From NCBI RefSeq assembly GCF_004337475.1, contig NZ_SJZJ01000026.1:1-54754 (forward strand): a stretch of 54,754 nucleotides of DNA. The letters are read 5' to 3'. The translations under genes and the position numbers were made by a program. Below, one piece after another: positions 53,151-54,754 of the stretch. Position 1 is the stretch's first letter. Every line of letters begins with the position of its first letter. Below the pieces are notes generated by a model. That model saw nothing but the letters and a program-made list of their open reading frames with translations, had not been told where the DNA came from and did no database searches. The DNA is from Nocardioides jejuensis. Lineage in GTDB: Bacteria; Actinomycetota; Actinomycetes; Propionibacteriales; Nocardioidaceae.

Positions 53151-54470
53151 ATGATCCACGCCTCGACTGTCGCGACCCCGGACACCGGCGACACCGCCTG
53201 GCTCCTCACCTCGGCCGCCCTTGTGCTGCTGATGGTCCCCGGCCTGGCCCTCTTCTACGGCGGCATGGTCCGCGTGAAGTCCGTCCTCAACATGATGATG
53301 ATGGTCTTCGGCGCGCTGGCCGTCGTCATGGTCGTCTGGCTGCTGCTCGGCTACTCGCTCGCCTTCGGTCACGACCTCGGCCACGGACTGATCGGCGACC
53401 CGACGCAGTACGCCGGCTTCAGCTCCCTCGTCGACGCGCAGGACGGCGCGGCGTACGAGGAGATGGTGTTCGCTGCGTTCCAGGGCCTCTTCGCCGCCAT
53501 CACCGTCGGCCTGATCGCCGGCGCGATCGCGGACCGGGCCCGCTTCGGCACCTGGATGGTCTTCTCCGGGCTCTGGACGCTGCTGGTCTACGCGCCGGTC
53601 GCGCACTGGATCTTCTACCTCGGCGACTCCTCGCACGCCGGCGGATGGCTCGTCGACAAGGTCGGCGCCCTCGACTTCGCCGGTGGCACCGCGGTCGAGA
53701 TCAACTCCGGTGCCGCGGGCTTCGCGGCAGCGATCGTGCTCGGCAAGCGCATCGGCTTCGGCAAGGACCCGATGAAGCCGCACAACCTGACGCTGACCAT
53801 GATCGGCGCGGGCCTGCTCTGGTTCGGCTGGTTCGGCTTCAACGCCGGCTCGGCGCTCGCGGCCAACCACACCGCAGCGATCGTCTTCGTCAACACCCTC
53901 ATGGCCGGTTGCGCGGGCCTCCTCGCCTGGTCGCTCGTCGAGCGGGTGCGTGACGGGCACGCCACGTCGTTCGGTGCGGCGTCGGGTGTGGTCGCCGGTC
54001 TGGTCGCGATCACGCCGTCCTGCGGCTCGGTCTCGCCGATCGGTGCGACGCTCGTCGGCACGGTGGCGGGCGCGGTCTGCGCCGTCGCGGTCGGCTGGAA
54101 GCACCACTTCGGCTACGACGACTCCCTCGACGTGGTCGGTGTCCACCTCGTCGGTGGTCTGGTCGGCATGACCCTCATCGGTCTCCTCGCGAACGCCGAC
54201 GTGGTCGGCGTCGACGGCCTCTTCTACGGCGGCGGTCTCGACCAGCTGTGGCGCCAGGTGGTCGCCGCGCTCGTCACCTTCGCGTTCTCCGGCCTGATGA
54301 CCGCTGCGCTGGTCCGGATCCTCGACACGACGATGGGCTTCCGGGTCCACGCGGACGACGAGTCGCTCGGCGTCGACCTCGTCATCCACGCCGAGGCGGC
54401 GTACGACCTGCACCCGACCGGCGGGGCCCGGCCCCATCTGGGCCCTGGTAGTGGCACGCTTCACTTCTGA
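53151..54470 (+). CDS. amt: ammonium transporter
   Basis: A 439-residue Amt/Mep channel with about eleven membrane segments. It has DTAWLLTSAALVLLMVPGLALFYGGMVR, the pore His regions (VYAPVAHWIFY and DVVGVHLVGGLVG), and FGWFGFNAGSALAAN. The C-terminal tail (FRVHADDESLGVDLVIHAEAAYD) is the PII-responsive cytoplasmic region. ATG 53151 is used; GTG 53136 and 53142 are in-frame alternatives. It is flanked by PII genes on both sides. Confidence 0.94.
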   Translation: MIHASTVATPDTGDTAWLLTSAALVLLMVPGLALFYGGMVRVKSVLNMMMMVFGALAVVMVVWLLLGYSLAFGHDLGHGLIGDPTQYAGFSSLVDAQDGAAYEEMVFAAFQGLFAAITVGLIAGAIADRARFGTWMVFSGLWTLLVYAPVAHWIFYLGDSSHAGGWLVDKVGALDFAGGTAVEINSGAAGFAAAIVLGKRIGFGKDPMKPHNLTLTMIGAGLLWFGWFGFNAGSALAANHTAAIVFVNTLMAGCAGLLAWSLVERVRDGHATSFGAASGVVAGLVAITPSCGSVSPIGATLVGTVAGAVCAVAVGWKHHFGYDDSLDVVGVHLVGGLVGMTLIGLLANADVVGVDGLFYGGGLDQLWRQVVAALVTFAFSGLMTAALVRILDTTMGFRVHADDESLGVDLVIHAEAAYDLHPTGGARPHLGPGSGTLHF

Positions 54471-54507
54471 GCCCTGACGACTCACCTCGCACGAGAGAAG
54501 GACATCC

Positions 54508-54754
54508 ATGAAGCTGGTCACCGCCGTCATCAAGCCCCACAAGTGGGAGGACGTGCGTGCGGCTCTCGAGACGATCGGCATCACGGGCATGACCGTGTCC
54601 GAGGTCAGCGGCTACGGCCGCCAGAAGGGCCACACCGAGGTCTACCGCGGCGCCGAGTACGACATCACGCTCGTCCCCAAGATCCGCATCGAGATCCTGG
54701 TCGACGAGGACGACGTCGAGCCCGTCATCGACACGGTCGTCAAGGCCGCGCAGA
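54508..54754 (+). CDS. glnB: nitrogen regulatory protein PII (second copy), cut by window end
   Basis: The first 82 residues are visible. They have the same T-loop [22 protein letters not shown], including Tyr51. It begins 37 bases after amt with GAGAGAAGGA upstream, so it is co-transcribed with amt. Differences from the first copy cluster in residues 63-79 (for example VDEDDVEPVIDTV). In related actinobacteria this is the amt-linked PII gene followed by glnD. Confidence 0.93.
   Translation, partial: MKLVTAVIKPHKWEDVRAALETIGITGMTVSEVSGYGRQKGHTEVYRGAEYDITLVPKIRIEILVDEDDVEPVIDTVVKAAQ

Overview
The window is a stretch of GC-rich actinobacterial chromosome. Many genes start with GTG, and stop/start overlaps (ATGA, GTGA) are frequent. 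From about 15.4 kb to the right end the gene order is a conserved actinobacterial backbone. It runs fumarylacetoacetase-like gene, gltX, tRNA-Gln/tRNA-Glu, an IclR regulator divergent from leuCD, hupB, gpsA, ddl, thiL, rpmB, recG, rsmD, coaD, DUF177, rpmF, rnc, mutM, smc, ftsY, amt/PII. From memory, Mycobacterium tuberculosis has the same order around Rv2993c-Rv2916c. Family level is inference: the gene set and style look like Nocardioidaceae (Nocardioides-like), but no rRNA or marker in the window proves it.

Layout. 0-3.2 kb: a MerR regulator, citramalate synthase (cimA) behind what looks like an isoleucine leader-peptide attenuator, and an FMN reductase. 3.2-8.3 kb: the biotin operon bioBAFD on the minus strand, divergent from a TetR regulator (bioQ) across a perfect 19-bp operator. 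8.3-15.5 kb: a mixed accessory block with a lipoprotein, a membrane class III cyclase, a GNAT acetyltransferase, a DUF3592 protein, an acyl-CoA thioesterase, an RDD protein, and a DUF2306 membrane protein divergent from a TetR. 15.5-24 kb: FAH hydrolase-gltX, a CPBP protease, a phosphoesterase, two tRNAs, an SRPBCC protein, an ABC exporter, ogt and the IclR regulator. 24-34 kb: leuCD, hupB, plsC-like-gpsA, a trans-sulfuration enzyme divergent from pyrE-ddl, a DUF3515 lipoprotein, a lone AsnC-type domain, thiL and rpmB. 34-44 kb: DAK/FakA-like, recG, rsmD, coaD, DUF177, rpmF, rnc, mutM, a rhomboid-like protein, an SPFH protein and a frameshifted small coiled-coil gene. 44-54.7 kb: an MFS exporter, smc, an AT3-SGNH acyltransferase, ftsY, and a PII-amt-PII nitrogen locus with GlnR-type boxes. 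The second PII gene runs off the window end.

How the genes work together. Branched-chain amino acid supply appears twice: cimA leads to isoleucine, and leuCD under the IclR regulator lead to leucine. Biotin synthesis is self-contained apart from the pimelate steps. The rightmost genes couple ribosome and RNA processing (rpmF, rnc), DNA repair and segregation (mutM, recG, smc), membrane targeting (ftsY) and ammonium sensing (PII/Amt). Several genes appear to be transcribed leaderless, with a TANNNT -10 box 6-7 nt before the start codon.

I found no CRISPR array, prophage, transposase or obvious defence island. The most interesting signals are regulatory: the cimA attenuator, the bioQ operator, the back-to-back leaderless promoters at pyrE, and the duplicated PII genes around amt. 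Also notable are the Cys-rich BioB tail, the unexplained long inverted repeats, and one broken or frameshifted small gene. No gene-free stretch exceeds 300 bases apart from the tRNA region at 19.4-19.87 kb, which is annotated.
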